A stretch of DNA of 29,582 nucleotides from Nitrospinae bacterium AH_259_B05_G02_I21 (GTDB lineage Bacteria > JADFOP01): contig JALLOF010000021.1 of the NCBI GenBank assembly GCA_027717595.1, forward strand, positions 1 to 29,582. The letters are read 5' to 3'. How positions within the stretch are numbered: position 1 is the stretch's first letter; every line of letters begins with the position of its first letter. The position numbers were made by a program, and so were the translations under genes. Under the pieces are notes generated by a model. It was not told the DNA's origin. It did no database searches and worked only from the letters and a program-made list of their open reading frames with translations. Below, piece by piece: positions 6,967-16,579 of the stretch.

Positions 6967-6995
6967 AATATTTGCGAATTTCACGAGGTTGTCAA
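6967..6995 (-). promoter_or_regulatory. Sigma-70-type promoter of citrate synthase
   Basis: On the minus strand a perfect TTGACA (6990-6995) and AATATT (6967-6972) are 17 bp apart, giving a leader of roughly 80 nt before ATG 6877. Confidence 0.6.
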
Positions 6996-7067
6996 GCGGG
7001 TTTTCGCTACAAAAGTAAGGTAAACGGGGAAAAATGCCTTACTCGCCTCCAAGGGCTCTGCGAGGGG

Positions 7068-7841
7068 CTACCCGTCGGGGAGGTTCCGCTCGTAGAGGAG
7101 GCGCAGCCCCTCCAGGGCGAGGGACTGGTCCACGGCGTGGATGGTGTCGGTCTCGCGGGCAATGATTTCAACGAGGCCGCCCGTACCGATGACGTTCGGC
7201 TCGCCCCCCAGCTCCTTTTTCATCCGCTCGACGATGCCCTCAACGAGGCCCACGTAGCCGTAAAGCATACCCGACTGCATGCTGGCGACCGTCGTGCGGC
7301 CGATGACTGACTTGGGCTTGGCCATCTCCACCAAGGGAAGCTTGGCCGCCCGATGGAAGAGGGCCTCGTAAGAGATAGAAATCCCAGGAGTTATGACGCC
7401 TCCGAGGTATTCCCCCTCGGCCGAGATGGCGTCGAACGTCGTCGCGGTTCCAAAGTCGATGACGATGCACGGGCCGCCGTACTTCTCGTAGGCGGCCACG
7501 CCATTGACGATGCGGTCGGCCCCTACATCCCGTGGGTTTTCATACAGAACGGGCATGCCCGTCTTGATCCCAGGGCCCACGATGAACGGTTCTCGATGAA
7601 AGTATTTCTTGGCCATCTCGGCGACGGCCATCTCTAGGGGCGGCACGACGCAGGAGAGAATCAAATCAGTGATATCGGTAAAGCTCAGGCCGACAAGGGA
7701 GAACAACTCTTTCAGGAGGATGCCGTACTCGTCGGCCGTCTGGTGGGGCTGGGTGGTGATTCGCCAGTCGTTGAGGAGCCGATCGCCATCGAAGACGCCT
7801 AGGACCGTATTCGTGTTTCCAATGTCCATGACCAACAGCAC
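7068..7841 (-). CDS. coaX: Type III pantothenate kinase
   Basis: Phosphorylates pantothenate in the first step of coenzyme A synthesis. 257 aa of the ASKHA fold: the phosphate-binding MDIGNTNTVLGVF at the N-terminus, GADRIVNGVAAYEKY near residue 100, VIDFGTATTFD near residue 121 and GGVITPGI. The N-terminal DIGNTN and the GADR motif separate it from type I and II kinases. The start is GTG 7841, with GAGGAG 6 nt upstream. Longer in-frame starts reach into birA and lack family similarity. The gene begins 10 bp after birA, and coaX next to birA is a common bacterial pairing. Confidence 0.93.
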   Translation of the reverse strand: MLLVMDIGNTNTVLGVFDGDRLLNDWRITTQPHQTADEYGILLKELFSLVGLSFTDITDLILSCVVPPLEMAVAEMAKKYFHREPFIVGPGIKTGMPVLYENPRDVGADRIVNGVAAYEKYGGPCIVIDFGTATTFDAISAEGEYLGGVITPGISISYEALFHRAAKLPLVEMAKPKSVIGRTTVASMQSGMLYGYVGLVEGIVERMKKELGGEPNVIGTGGLVEIIARETDTIHAVDQSLALEGLRLLYERNLPDG

Positions 7842-7851
7842 GGTCGTCTCC

Positions 7852-8664
7852 TCACGCGGGCTGGCCGCCGCCTCTAAGGTGTACCACGTCACCCGTGATG
7901 ACGGGCACTTCAAGCCCCTCGCCCGTGCGCACCACTAGGTGGCCCTGGTCTGTGAGTCCTACGGCCTCGCCTTCCACCGTCCCATCGGTCGTCTCGGCCC
8001 GGACCCGCTCGCCCAGGGTCGCCCCATACACCCGCCACGCCTCGAGGACGGCACCCGGCCCCTCCTGCTGAAAGGCGGCGTAGGCGCTATCGAGCTCCAG
8101 GAGGATGGCTTTCAGAAGCGCCGGGCGCTCGAATGGGCGGCCCGTGGCTGCCAGGAGCGAGGTGGAAGTCGTCTGGAGCTCCGGCGGGAAGGTCTCAAGC
8201 GGTATCGTGACGTTGATGCCGATCCCGATGATCACCGCTGGCGGCTCGCCGCCCGGCGTGAGCAGCTCGGTGAGGATGCCGCCCAGCTTTTTCTCGCCGA
8301 CTATAAGATCGTTGGGCCACTTTAGCCGCACGGCGGCCCCCGTGGCCTCAGCAAGGGCCCGGGCCGTGGCCCCTCCGGCCAATAGGGTGCAGAGTGGCAA
8401 GGAATCAGGCGGCAAGGCAGGCCGCAGCAGGCAGGAGAGGTATAGACCTTGGCCGGGGGGCGAGAACCAGGGTCGTCCGAGCCGGCCTCGTCCGCCCGTC
8501 TGCGCATCGGCCACCACACAGCACCCCTCAGGCGCTCCGGCCGATGCCAGGTCCTTGCAGACGTCGTTGGTCGAGCCCACCTCTCGGTAGTGCCACACCT
8601 GGGAGCCTATTACGGTTGCGCTGGGCAAGCTCAAATCGATCTGTTCAGCCGTGGAGGTCTTCAT
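7852..8664 (-). CDS. birA: Biotin--[acetyl-CoA-carboxylase] ligase, no HTH domain
   Basis: Attaches biotin to the carrier subunit of acetyl-CoA carboxylase and related enzymes. 270 aa: STNDVCKDLA (31-40), biotinyl-AMP loop GRGRLGR (58-64), KWPNDL (115-120), GIGINV (147-152) and a C-terminal SH3-like domain. The N-terminal winged-helix DNA-binding domain found in E. coli BirA is absent, so this is a monofunctional ligase and not the biotin repressor. The start is ATG 8664 with GAGGAGG just upstream, 7 bp after the valS stop. Translational coupling valS-birA-coaX is likely. Confidence 0.93.
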   Translation of the reverse strand: MKTSTAEQIDLSLPSATVIGSQVWHYREVGSTNDVCKDLASAGAPEGCCVVADAQTGGRGRLGRPWFSPPGQGLYLSCLLRPALPPDSLPLCTLLAGGATARALAEATGAAVRLKWPNDLIVGEKKLGGILTELLTPGGEPPAVIIGIGINVTIPLETFPPELQTTSTSLLAATGRPFERPALLKAILLELDSAYAAFQQEGPGAVLEAWRVYGATLGERVRAETTDGTVEGEAVGLTDQGHLVVRTGEGLEVPVITGDVVHLRGGGQPA

Positions 8665-8671
8665 GGCCTCC

Positions 8672-11344
8672 TCAGGAGTCGACCGGGTCGTGCTCGGGCT
8701 CCCCCGAGCGTAGGGCGTCGATGGAGCTCTCCAGCCGGGCCTCCTTCTCAACGAGGGCGGCGTGGCGTCCCTTGTCTTTGGCGACAATCGCCTCTGGGGC
8801 CTTGGTCAAATAGTCCTCTTTGGCCAGCTTCGTCTCGACCATCGTTCGCTCACGGCGGACTTTATTCAGCTCTTTCTCCAGGCGCTTGCGCTCTTCGGCG
8901 ACCGCGACGGCCTCGGCCAACACGATGTAGATCTCGGCGCCGTCCACGATGCTCACGGCCGCCCCCTCAGGCTTCGAAGCCTCGGGATCGACGGTCAAGG
9001 TGCCCACGCGGGCCAGGTCGGTGATCGAGTCCGCGTGCTCTCGGTAGAGGGCGGCGGCACTCTCCTCGGCCGGCCGGATGGACACGTCGACCGTCCGGCG
9101 GGGCTTCAGGTTCATCTCACCCCGAACGGTCCGGATGGCAGCCACCACCTCGATGAGCACTGCCATGTCGGCCTCTACGTCCGGGTCGATGGCCGCCTCG
9201 GAGGCCGTCGGAAAGCGGGTCAGCATCGCGGGGCCGTCCGTGCCGGGCAGGTGCTGCCATATCTCTTCGGTGAGGTACGGCATGAAGGGGTGGAGCAGGC
9301 GGACGGTTGTATCCAGCACCCTCACCAAATGTTCCTGGGCGACGCGCCGGGTGGCCCCGCCGGCGGCCAGGCGGGGCTTGACGAGCTCCAAGTACCAATC
9401 GCAGAACTCGTGCCAGACGAACTGGTAGATGGCCTGGCAGGCCTCGTTCACCTTGTAGGTCCCTAGGGCCTCTCGGGTGGTGATGACCAGATGGTTCAGG
9501 CGGCTTAGAATCCATCGGTCGGCCAGCTCCGAAGGCTCCTCCACAGGGACCCCCGGCTCGAAGTCGTTCAGGTGCATGAGGACGAACCGCGTGGCGTTCC
9601 ACAGCTTGTTGGCGAAGTTTCGATAGCCGGCGATGACCCGCTCCGAGAGCTTGATGTCGCGGCCGTGGGCGGCGAGCGCCGCCAGGGTGAAGCGCAGCGC
9701 GTCGGTGCCGTAGCGTCCCATCATATCTAGCGGGTCGATGACGTTGCCCTTCGACTTGCTCATTTTCTCGCCGCGCTCATCCCGGATAAGGGCGTGGATG
9801 TAGACGTCGTGAAAGGGCACATCACCCATGAACTTCAGCCCCATCATGATCATCCGGGCCACCCAGAAAAAGAGAATGTCGAACCCTGTGACGAGGACGC
9901 TTGTGGGATAGAACAGGCGGAGCTCGTCTGTCGAGTCGGGCCATCCCATGGTGGAGAACGGCCACAGGGCGGAGGAGAACCAGGTATCAAGGACGTCCGT
10001 CTCCTGGGTGAGATCGCCTGAGGCGCACTCGCCGCAGGCCTCGACGGCGTCCTCGCGGCTTACGGTGTAGTTTCCGCAGGAGGCGCAGAGCCAGACCGGG
10101 ATGCGGTGACCCCACCAGATTTGGCGCGAGATGCACCAGTCCTTGATGTTGTACATCCACTCGAAGTAGGTCTTCTCCCACCCCTTTGGGATGATGCGGA
10201 TGCGGCCGTCCTTGACGGCCTCTATTGCGGGCTCGGCAAGCGGTTTCATCCGGACGAACCACTGGAGCGATAGGGTCGGCTCGACGATGGTCTGGCACCG
10301 ATAGCAGTGGCCGACGGCGTGGCGGTGGTCTTCGACTTTGTCCAGCAGCCCCTGGGCCTGGAGGTCTTCAACGATCCTCTCGCGGGCGGCGAACCGCTCC
10401 TGGCCGTGATACGGGAGCCCCGGCACGTCCATGTGGGCTCTCTCGTCCATGGCCTTGACCTGGTCGAGCCCGTGGCGCAGCCCGATCTCGAAATCGTGCG
10501 GGTCGTGGGCGGGTGTGACCTTGAGGGTTCCGGTGCCGAATTCGGGGTCGACGTGCTCGTCGGCGATGATGAGCAGGGGTCGCCCCGCCAACGGAAGCAC
10601 GGCACTCTTGCCAATCAGGTGCCGGTAGCGCTCGTCCTCGGGGTGCACGGCCACGGCCGTATCGCCCAGCATGGTCTCGGGCCGGGTGGTGGCGATCGTG
10701 AGGTGCTCGGGGCCGTCGGCCATCGGGTAGCGGATGTGGTAGAGGTGGCCGGCGATCTCGTGGTAGTCCACTTCGAGGTCGCTTAGGGCCGTCAGGCACC
10801 GGGGGCACCAGTTGATGATGTAGTAATCTCGGTAGATGAGGCCATCTTCCCACAGGCGGACGAAGACCTCCCGCACCGCCCGGGACAACCCCTCGTCCAT
10901 GGTGAAGCGCTCCCGGCCCCAGTCGCACGAGGCCCCAAGCCGCTTGAGCTGTTCGACGATCATTTCCCCCGACTCATCCCGCCAGGCCCAGACCCTCTCG
11001 ACGAAGGCCTCCCGGCCCAGGCTGTGGCGGTCCGTCCCTTCGGCGGCGAGCTGCTGCTCGACGACGTTCTGGGTGGCGATTCCTGCGTGGTCGGTGCCGA
11101 ACATCCACAGTACGTTGTGGCCCTCCATCCGCTTCCAGCGCACCAGGATGTCCTGGAGCGTGTTGTTGAGGGCGTGGCCCATGTGCAGCGAGCCGGTGAT
11201 GTTGGGCGGGGGGATGACGATGGAGTATGGTGGCGCGTCCGAGCCGACGTCAGCGTGAAACCACCCCTGGTCCGTCCAGAAGTCGTACCATTTGGCCTCC
11301 GTCGGCGAAGGGTCGTAGACTTTCGGCAGCGGTGGGGTGCTCAC
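8672..11344 (-). CDS. valS: Valyl-tRNA synthetase
   Basis: Charges tRNA-Val. 890 aa class I synthetase. The HIGH-type signature is HMGH at 54-57 after PPPNITGS; KMSKS is at 527-531. The CP1 editing domain shows TTRPETMLGDTAV near 219-231 and GTGTLKVTPAHDPHDFEIG near 270. The C-terminal 65 or so residues form the charged coiled-coil arm. Full length. GTG 11344 has GGAG 6 nt upstream. It follows a response regulator gene by 53 bp and leads into birA and coaX. Confidence 0.97.
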   Translation of the reverse strand: MSTPPLPKVYDPSPTEAKWYDFWTDQGWFHADVGSDAPPYSIVIPPPNITGSLHMGHALNNTLQDILVRWKRMEGHNVLWMFGTDHAGIATQNVVEQQLAAEGTDRHSLGREAFVERVWAWRDESGEMIVEQLKRLGASCDWGRERFTMDEGLSRAVREVFVRLWEDGLIYRDYYIINWCPRCLTALSDLEVDYHEIAGHLYHIRYPMADGPEHLTIATTRPETMLGDTAVAVHPEDERYRHLIGKSAVLPLAGRPLLIIADEHVDPEFGTGTLKVTPAHDPHDFEIGLRHGLDQVKAMDERAHMDVPGLPYHGQERFAARERIVEDLQAQGLLDKVEDHRHAVGHCYRCQTIVEPTLSLQWFVRMKPLAEPAIEAVKDGRIRIIPKGWEKTYFEWMYNIKDWCISRQIWWGHRIPVWLCASCGNYTVSREDAVEACGECASGDLTQETDVLDTWFSSALWPFSTMGWPDSTDELRLFYPTSVLVTGFDILFFWVARMIMMGLKFMGDVPFHDVYIHALIRDERGEKMSKSKGNVIDPLDMMGRYGTDALRFTLAALAAHGRDIKLSERVIAGYRNFANKLWNATRFVLMHLNDFEPGVPVEEPSELADRWILSRLNHLVITTREALGTYKVNEACQAIYQFVWHEFCDWYLELVKPRLAAGGATRRVAQEHLVRVLDTTVRLLHPFMPYLTEEIWQHLPGTDGPAMLTRFPTASEAAIDPDVEADMAVLIEVVAAIRTVRGEMNLKPRRTVDVSIRPAEESAAALYREHADSITDLARVGTLTVDPEASKPEGAAVSIVDGAEIYIVLAEAVAVAEERKRLEKELNKVRRERTMVETKLAKEDYLTKAPEAIVAKDKGRHAALVEKEARLESSIDALRSGEPEHDPVDS

Positions 11345-11397
11345 AGGCTGCTCCGTAATGGGGCGTTACGCTGGTCGCTTGGGACGGTGGTGACGAC

Positions 11398-12384
11398 TCA
11401 TGCGCCCCGCTTCAGTTTTTCGATCTCGTCGCGAATGATGCGCTCGGAGATCGACGGGAAGGTCGCCTCGAGGCGCTCGACGATTTTCGCCGTGATGGTG
11501 GGCTCCAGCTCTTCGACCGCCTGGTGGATCAGCTGGTCGATGTAGGCCCGGACGGAATCGCCTACCGACTCCTCAAGTAAGGCGCCGGCGGCGGCCGCCG
11601 CGGCCGTAACGTCGTCCGACGGGGGGGCGGGCGAGGGCTCGGCGGGTGGCGGGGGTTCTTCGGTGAGGCCGAGAGCGGCTCTAGTGGGCTCCATCGTGGA
11701 GATGAACGGCTGTGTGGGCGGCTCCTCTTGATCGACCAGGGACTCCTCAGTGGGGGTGGGCGGCTGCGTGGACGGCGTCTCCTGAGCGACCGGGAGCTCC
11801 TCCAGTTCCTCCTCTTCTTCGATTTCTTCGGCGGCGACGGGCTCCGCCGGGGCAGGGGGAGGCAGTTCCTCGGTTAGGGGAGGTGACTCCTCGGTTTCCT
11901 CTTCGACGACCTCCTCGAGAATCAGAAGTTCCTCGGGCTCCTCCGAGATGAGGTCGACGTCATCGGCGGGAGGTCGAAGCTCCGCGGGCTCTTCGGGAGC
12001 CGGGGCGTGGGCGCCTTCCTCGCTCAGCAGCTCATGGATCTGGTCGAGCAGAGCCTGTGATTCAAAGGGTTTTTCGACATAGGCGGTGACACCGGCCGCA
12101 TCACCGTCCGCTCGGTTGAAGTCATCGAAGCTGTTGGTCAGGAGGATGACGGGGATGGGCTTGAGGACAGGGTGCTCACGAATCTTGCGGCAGAGCTCCA
12201 CCCCGGAGAGGCCCGGCATAGTGGAGTCGGCGAGGATAAGATCGGGAGGCGAGGCTTCCGCTAGCTCGAGGGCTTCGTGACCGTCGGCCGCCACTTCAAG
12301 CTCTAACCCCTCGCCCTCGAAGGTCAGCTCAACAATCTTCTGGATGGTCACGCTATCGTCGGCCAGTAATATTTTCTTCCCCAT
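11398..12384 (-). CDS. Response regulator with acidic/proline linker and helical C-terminus
   Basis: 328 aa. Residues 1 to about 115 are a CheY-like receiver with Asp9/Asp10, phosphoacceptor Asp53 (LADSTMPG), Thr83 and Lys105 (VEKPF). Residues about 118-265 are a Glu/Pro-rich, probably disordered linker. The last 55 residues form amphipathic helices ending in ERIIRDEIEKLKRG. The receiver opening (KKILLADDSVTIQKIVELTF) and this tail match a class common in delta-type bacteria; the tail also recalls the PopZ-type C-terminal helices. There is no DNA-binding or enzymatic output domain, so output is probably by protein contact. No kinase gene is adjacent. AGGAGG lies 5 nt before the ATG. Confidence 0.85.
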   Translation of the reverse strand: MGKKILLADDSVTIQKIVELTFEGEGLELEVAADGHEALELAEASPPDLILADSTMPGLSGVELCRKIREHPVLKPIPVILLTNSFDDFNRADGDAAGVTAYVEKPFESQALLDQIHELLSEEGAHAPAPEEPAELRPPADDVDLISEEPEELLILEEVVEEETEESPPLTEELPPPAPAEPVAAEEIEEEEELEELPVAQETPSTQPPTPTEESLVDQEEPPTQPFISTMEPTRAALGLTEEPPPPAEPSPAPPSDDVTAAAAAAGALLEESVGDSVRAYIDQLIHQAVEELEPTITAKIVERLEATFPSISERIIRDEIEKLKRGA

Positions 12385-12535
12385 GCCGGCCTCCTGGCGA
12401 TACTTCGCTCCAGGTGCGCCGAAGACTCTCCTCCCTCTGGCATTTGCCTATCATACAAGTCCCCTGATGTCAAGGATTTTAGGGGCAAGAGAGGGGGCGA
12501 GCCAGGTCGATCTCGGCCCGGGAGGCCAGGGGGGA

Positions 12536-13234
12536 CTAGGCTTCCTCGGGCGGGGTGGGAGGAGGCTTCGAGCCTTGGGCTGCTTGCGAGAGGGAAGGGG
12601 CGGCTTGTGCCGAAGCGGAGGGGGGAGTTTTGGGTTCGAGGAGGCCTCCGGACATGACGAGCTTGATCCCTTCCTCCACGGTCATCGACAGGGGGAAGAC
12701 GTCCTCCTTGGGGATGGCGATCAGCATGCCGCTGGTCGGGTTGGGCGTGGTGGGGACGAACAGGTAGATCAGGTGTCGGTCGTCGACCTGCTGGATTTCA
12801 CCCGAGCTATCGCGCGTCACGAAAGCGAGCGAGTAGAGGCCCTTCCTGGGATATTCCACCATCACCACCTGGTTGAAGGCAACCGTCTGCTGGGAGGCCA
12901 CGGCTTCGACCACCTGTTTGGCCCCGCCGTAGACGGTCCGAACCAGGGGGATTTTCTCTAGTACCTTTTCGCCCCAGGTGACGATGGTTCCACCCACGAA
13001 GGTGGTAGTGATGAAACCCACAACGAAGATGAGAATGGCGGTGGCGAGGATGCCGAGCCCTGGGATGCGGAATCCGGCCGGCAGGGGAAGGCCGATGGCG
13101 ATGAGGCTGTTGGTAATCAGCGGCGAGAGGCGGTCGAGCTTGGTGAACAGCCAGGAGAGCAGAAAGATGGTCACGGCGAGGGGTATCGTGGCCAGCAGAC
13201 CGGTTACGAAAATGCGGCGGATACGATGGTGCAT
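12536..13234 (-). CDS. DUF502 family membrane protein
   Basis: 232 aa inner-membrane protein. Two hydrophobic segments (about residues 8-30 and 55-82) flank a short loop, followed by the family signatures IPLVRTVYGGAKQVVEA and a cytosolic beta-rich part containing FVPTTPNPTSGMLIAIP. DUF502 proteins are widespread and of unknown function. The C-terminal 30 residues are Pro/Ala/Gln-rich and likely disordered. It lies 99 bp downstream of mltG and may belong to the same minus-strand transcript, but no function follows from that. Confidence 0.88.
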   Translation of the reverse strand: MHHRIRRIFVTGLLATIPLAVTIFLLSWLFTKLDRLSPLITNSLIAIGLPLPAGFRIPGLGILATAILIFVVGFITTTFVGGTIVTWGEKVLEKIPLVRTVYGGAKQVVEAVASQQTVAFNQVVMVEYPRKGLYSLAFVTRDSSGEIQQVDDRHLIYLFVPTTPNPTSGMLIAIPKEDVFPLSMTVEEGIKLVMSGGLLEPKTPPSASAQAAPSLSQAAQGSKPPPTPPEEA

Positions 13235-13333
13235 AGGTGTTACGACCTCACGGCCATGAACCTTGCCCGATTCACCCTGATCGTATCATGAGGGCCTCCG
13301 GATGACAAACCTCGCTTGGGGCGGCGGGGGTCC

Positions 13334-14371
13334 TCAGCGCCCCCGGCGCTGGTATCGGCGCACGGCTCGCTCGTGGTCCCGCAAGGTGGCGGAGAAGTGG
13401 TGGCTCCGGTCGGGCTTGGCGACGAAGTAGAGGTCCTCGACGTCGGCTGGCCGTAGGACGGCCTCGATGGAGGCGCGGCCCGGGTTGGCGATGGGGGTCG
13501 GCGGCAGGCCCGAGTGGAGGTAGGTGTTGTAGGGCGAATCCAGGTCGAGGTGGGCCCGTGTGAGGTTGCCGTCGAAGCGTCTGCCGAGGGCGTAGATGAT
13601 TGTCGGGTCGGCCTGGAGTGGCATCGTGCGCTGCAGCCGGTTCAGGAACACGGCGGCGATGCGAGGCCTTTCTTCGGGGATGCCCGTTTCTTTCTCCACA
13701 ATGGAGGCGAGGGTGAGCACCTCATGGATCGTGAGGCCCATGCCCGCGGCCAGTTCGGTCGCTTGTCGGTCGAAGATGGACATTGTGCCCGCCACCATCG
13801 AGGTGACGATCGTTCGGGCATCGGCGCCCTTGCGGAATCGGTAGGTTTCCGGATGGAGGTAGCCTTCGAGCGTTGAGGCATCAATGCCCAGGGAGGAGGT
13901 GAACGACGGGTCGGAGGCCAGCCGCTCCACGGTGTCGGCCTCGGCGAGCCCGGCTTCCTCGAGAATTTTGGCCGCCTCCCGCACGGTCAGCCCCTCGGGG
14001 ATGGTGACGCTGACCTCCACGGTTTGCCCCTCGACCAGAAGGCGCGTCAGCTCGCGGGGGCTCATCCCCGTCGAGAGTCGGTACTCGCCGGCCTGGAGCT
14101 TCGTGGCCGCTCCCGCAACGCGCGCGGCCAGCCGGAAGAGCCAGGGGCTTCGCACGAGCCCCTCCTCGGCGAGGCGTTGGGCGATGGTCGGCAAGCTGGC
14201 CCCCCTGGGGATGACGACCGTTCGCTTTTGGGCCGGTAGGCTGGCGGGCCTTGAGACCGCGTGGTAGAGGCCGAGGAGACCGGAAACCGAAGCGAGCCCG
14301 AATAGCAAGATAATTGCGACCACCACCCGAGGGCGGCGGTGGCGCATCAGGTGCCAGAGGCGCGAGGCCAT
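13334..14371 (-). CDS. mltG: Endolytic murein transglycosylase MltG
   Basis: Cleaves nascent peptidoglycan strands and so sets glycan chain length. 345 aa with one N-terminal membrane helix (about 17-37), a LysM-like segment near 48-105, and the YceG catalytic domain. The catalytic Glu is Glu226 in LASIVEKETG. The typical ADPTIIYALG, SPYNTYLHSGLPPTPIANPG and YFVAKPDRSHHFSAT motifs follow. It starts 6 bp after ruvX. The mltG-ruvX neighbourhood is common in bacteria. Confidence 0.95.
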   Translation of the reverse strand: MASRLWHLMRHRRPRVVVAIILLFGLASVSGLLGLYHAVSRPASLPAQKRTVVIPRGASLPTIAQRLAEEGLVRSPWLFRLAARVAGAATKLQAGEYRLSTGMSPRELTRLLVEGQTVEVSVTIPEGLTVREAAKILEEAGLAEADTVERLASDPSFTSSLGIDASTLEGYLHPETYRFRKGADARTIVTSMVAGTMSIFDRQATELAAGMGLTIHEVLTLASIVEKETGIPEERPRIAAVFLNRLQRTMPLQADPTIIYALGRRFDGNLTRAHLDLDSPYNTYLHSGLPPTPIANPGRASIEAVLRPADVEDLYFVAKPDRSHHFSATLRDHERAVRRYQRRGR

Positions 14372-14377
14372 ACCCGA

Positions 14378-14806
14378 TTACTCCGGCGGGGTCCGGGGGT
14401 GGGCGTCGAGGTAGTTCTGCAGCAGCAGCGTGGCTGCGACCTTGTCGCGAAGAGCCTTGCGTTTGGCCCTCCGGACCCGGCCTTCCAGAAGGGCGCGCTC
14501 GGCCTGGACGGTGGTGAACCGCTCGTCCCACGGATAGACGGGGCAGTCGAGCGTGGCTGCCAGCTCATCTATGAACTGTTGGACGGTGGCCGCCTCGGGC
14601 CCAATGGAGCCGTCGAGGCGGATCGGAAGACCGACGACGATGGCCTCGACCTCGTGTTGTTCGACCAGGTGGCGGATCGCCTCGAGGTCTTGTTCCAAGG
14701 TGCGCCGCGACAGTGTGGTGAGCCCTTGGGCGGTGATGTTGAGCGGGTCGCTTAGGGCCACGCCGATGCGTTTGTGACCCACGTCCAAGGCGAGGGTGCG
14801 TGCCAT
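14378..14806 (-). CDS. ruvX: Putative pre-16S rRNA nuclease / Holliday junction resolvase-like YqgF
   Basis: 142 aa with the RNase H-like fold of YqgF/RuvX: LALDVGHKRIGVALSDP (first catalytic Asp8), IVVGLPIRLDGSIGPEA near 56-72 and YPWDERFTTVQAE near 90-102, all typical. In E. coli the protein matures the 16S rRNA 5' end. It lies between the TolC-family gene (16 bp upstream) and mltG (6 bp downstream). No good ribosome site is seen, so translation may depend on coupling. Confidence 0.93.
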   Translation of the reverse strand: MARTLALDVGHKRIGVALSDPLNITAQGLTTLSRRTLEQDLEAIRHLVEQHEVEAIVVGLPIRLDGSIGPEAATVQQFIDELAATLDCPVYPWDERFTTVQAERALLEGRVRRAKRKALRDKVAATLLLQNYLDAHPRTPPE

Positions 14807-14822
14807 GGCAATGAGAGGAGGG

Positions 14823-16436
14823 CTACGGCGGTGGACGTTGCAACGAGATGTTATTGGTCGCGAGAATCGTCCCTTTTGCCCTCTCCAGATTGATGAGGGA
14901 CTTGTTGTAGTCGATGATAGCTTCGGTCTCGTCGCTCTCAGCCTCCGCCAGGTCTTCCTGAAATTCCAGAACCTGGAAGTTGGTCGAAATCCCTACCTCC
15001 AGCTTTTTCTCCTCGGCGTCGAGCTTCTTCTCGGCCAGCACCCGGGCTGCACGGGTGGCCTGAACCCGCTTGATGTCGGTCTCGACCTGGCGGACCGCCT
15101 CGCGGACCCCCGTTCGATTTTCATCGAGCTGGCGGACCACGTCGGGGACCTGCACCAAAATGGCCTGCTCCAGGTTTTTGAGCCGCAACCGGGCCTTCCG
15201 AAGCTCCAGGGTCGCCTTGGTGTACTCCGCTTTGGCCTCCCGATTGCCCATCGGGACGGAAAGCTCCACTCCCAGCGACCAGGCGCGGTTCTCGGTGTCG
15301 GTGATGTCATCGACGGCGTTGCCCAGGTTGCCCTGGTTGGCGCTGTAACCTCCCACGCCGACAAAGTCGAGCTGGGGCAGGAGCTTGTTCCTGGCGGCGC
15401 GTAGGTTGATCTCGGCCTTTTCCACCTCGAGCTTGGCCCGGGCATATTCAGGTCGATTGGCCAGGGCGTCGGCGATGGCTTGCTCCAGGTCCACTGGCTG
15501 GGGGGAGAAGGGTGGGCGGTCGATGGGGATGATGGTGGCGTCGCGCTGCTCGGGGTCCTCAAAGAGGTTGAGGAGCTTCTTGAGCTTATCCTCGGCGTCT
15601 TTGAGTGCGTCTTGGGCGACGATGACGTTCTCCTCCCGCTCGGCCACGGCAGCCTCGGCCTGAACGATTTCTATGGGAGCCAGGGTGCCCACCTCAACTT
15701 GGATCTTGTTCCGCTCAAGCAGGTCCTGTGCCAGCCGCAAAGAGCGTTTCTTGACCTTGAGGTCCTCAATGGTGAAGACGAGGTCCCAATAAGTTCTTTG
15801 AACCTCTGCGACAATTCTGCTGACATCGCTCTCGAGCTGTTTTTCGCTTTGGGCCAGGCTTTTTTGAGCGATGATAATATCTTTGCGGTTGACGGTGGGG
15901 CCGAAGTTTTTGAGTAGGGGCTGGCGGATGGTCAATTCGACGACCGCTTGGTAATCGGATTCAAAGAGGTTGAAGGTATTGGCCGTACGGAGGTTAGAGG
16001 CGACAAGTTCCACGTCGGTGCCCAGGGCGAATTTCTGGCTCAGGCCGGCCTGGAAATCGACGTTCTCGTCCTCGGTCCTCGTCACCCCTCCGAAGGTCAG
16101 GGTGCGGGAGCTGGCCGGGGTGACGGTGTCGCTGATGCTCATCGAAAACGAGGCAACGGGATCGAAGACCGCTCGGGCCACATCCACGGCCGTGGACTGG
16201 ATGGATGGGTTGAAGCGCTGGACGGCGATCTGGAGGTTGTTTTTTAGGGCAAGCAGCATCGCCCGCCTCATGGATAGCGGGAGCTCCTTGGGCGAACTCG
16301 TGGCTGGAGGCTGGGAGGGAGTGGCCTGCTGCGCCTGCGCCAGGGCCGTCCCGCCTCCAGGCCCGACAGCCACCAGAACCCCTAAAACGCTGGCAACCAA
16401 GACCATCCGCTGGTGGTTTTTGGTCTCTCGCTGCAT
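14823..16436 (-). CDS. TolC-family outer membrane efflux protein
   Basis: 537 aa with a signal peptide (residues 1 to about 33, ending ALAQA) and two long alternating alpha-helical repeats rich in Ala, Glu and Leu. It contains the usual QPLLKNFGP stretch and the helix phrases RPEYARAKLEVEKAEINLRAARNKLLPQLD and SLGVELSVPMGNREAKAEY. TolC-like trimers form the outer-membrane and periplasmic channel of tripartite pumps or type I secretion. No pump or adaptor gene is adjacent, so the partner is unknown. GAGGA lies 7 nt before ATG 16436. Confidence 0.9.
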   Translation of the reverse strand: MQRETKNHQRMVLVASVLGVLVAVGPGGGTALAQAQQATPSQPPATSSPKELPLSMRRAMLLALKNNLQIAVQRFNPSIQSTAVDVARAVFDPVASFSMSISDTVTPASSRTLTFGGVTRTEDENVDFQAGLSQKFALGTDVELVASNLRTANTFNLFESDYQAVVELTIRQPLLKNFGPTVNRKDIIIAQKSLAQSEKQLESDVSRIVAEVQRTYWDLVFTIEDLKVKKRSLRLAQDLLERNKIQVEVGTLAPIEIVQAEAAVAEREENVIVAQDALKDAEDKLKKLLNLFEDPEQRDATIIPIDRPPFSPQPVDLEQAIADALANRPEYARAKLEVEKAEINLRAARNKLLPQLDFVGVGGYSANQGNLGNAVDDITDTENRAWSLGVELSVPMGNREAKAEYTKATLELRKARLRLKNLEQAILVQVPDVVRQLDENRTGVREAVRQVETDIKRVQATRAARVLAEKKLDAEEKKLEVGISTNFQVLEFQEDLAEAESDETEAIIDYNKSLINLERAKGTILATNNISLQRPPP

Positions 16437-16579
16437 CAGATAATCCTCACGAGGCCGGCAGTTGCAACCATATGCAATTCTACTGAGCAGGCAAAGAGTT
16501 GTCTAGAAGAAAGTCTGTACCAGCGGGCCAGATGCGGCGATTGGGTCAGCCCCCCCGGTTTCCTTGGAGGGGTTTCCAA

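Noticed and set aside
12450-12473. TTGACA and TATGAT on the minus strand before the response regulator gene
   Set aside because: Both boxes are good, but the spacing is only 12 bp, too short for a standard promoter.
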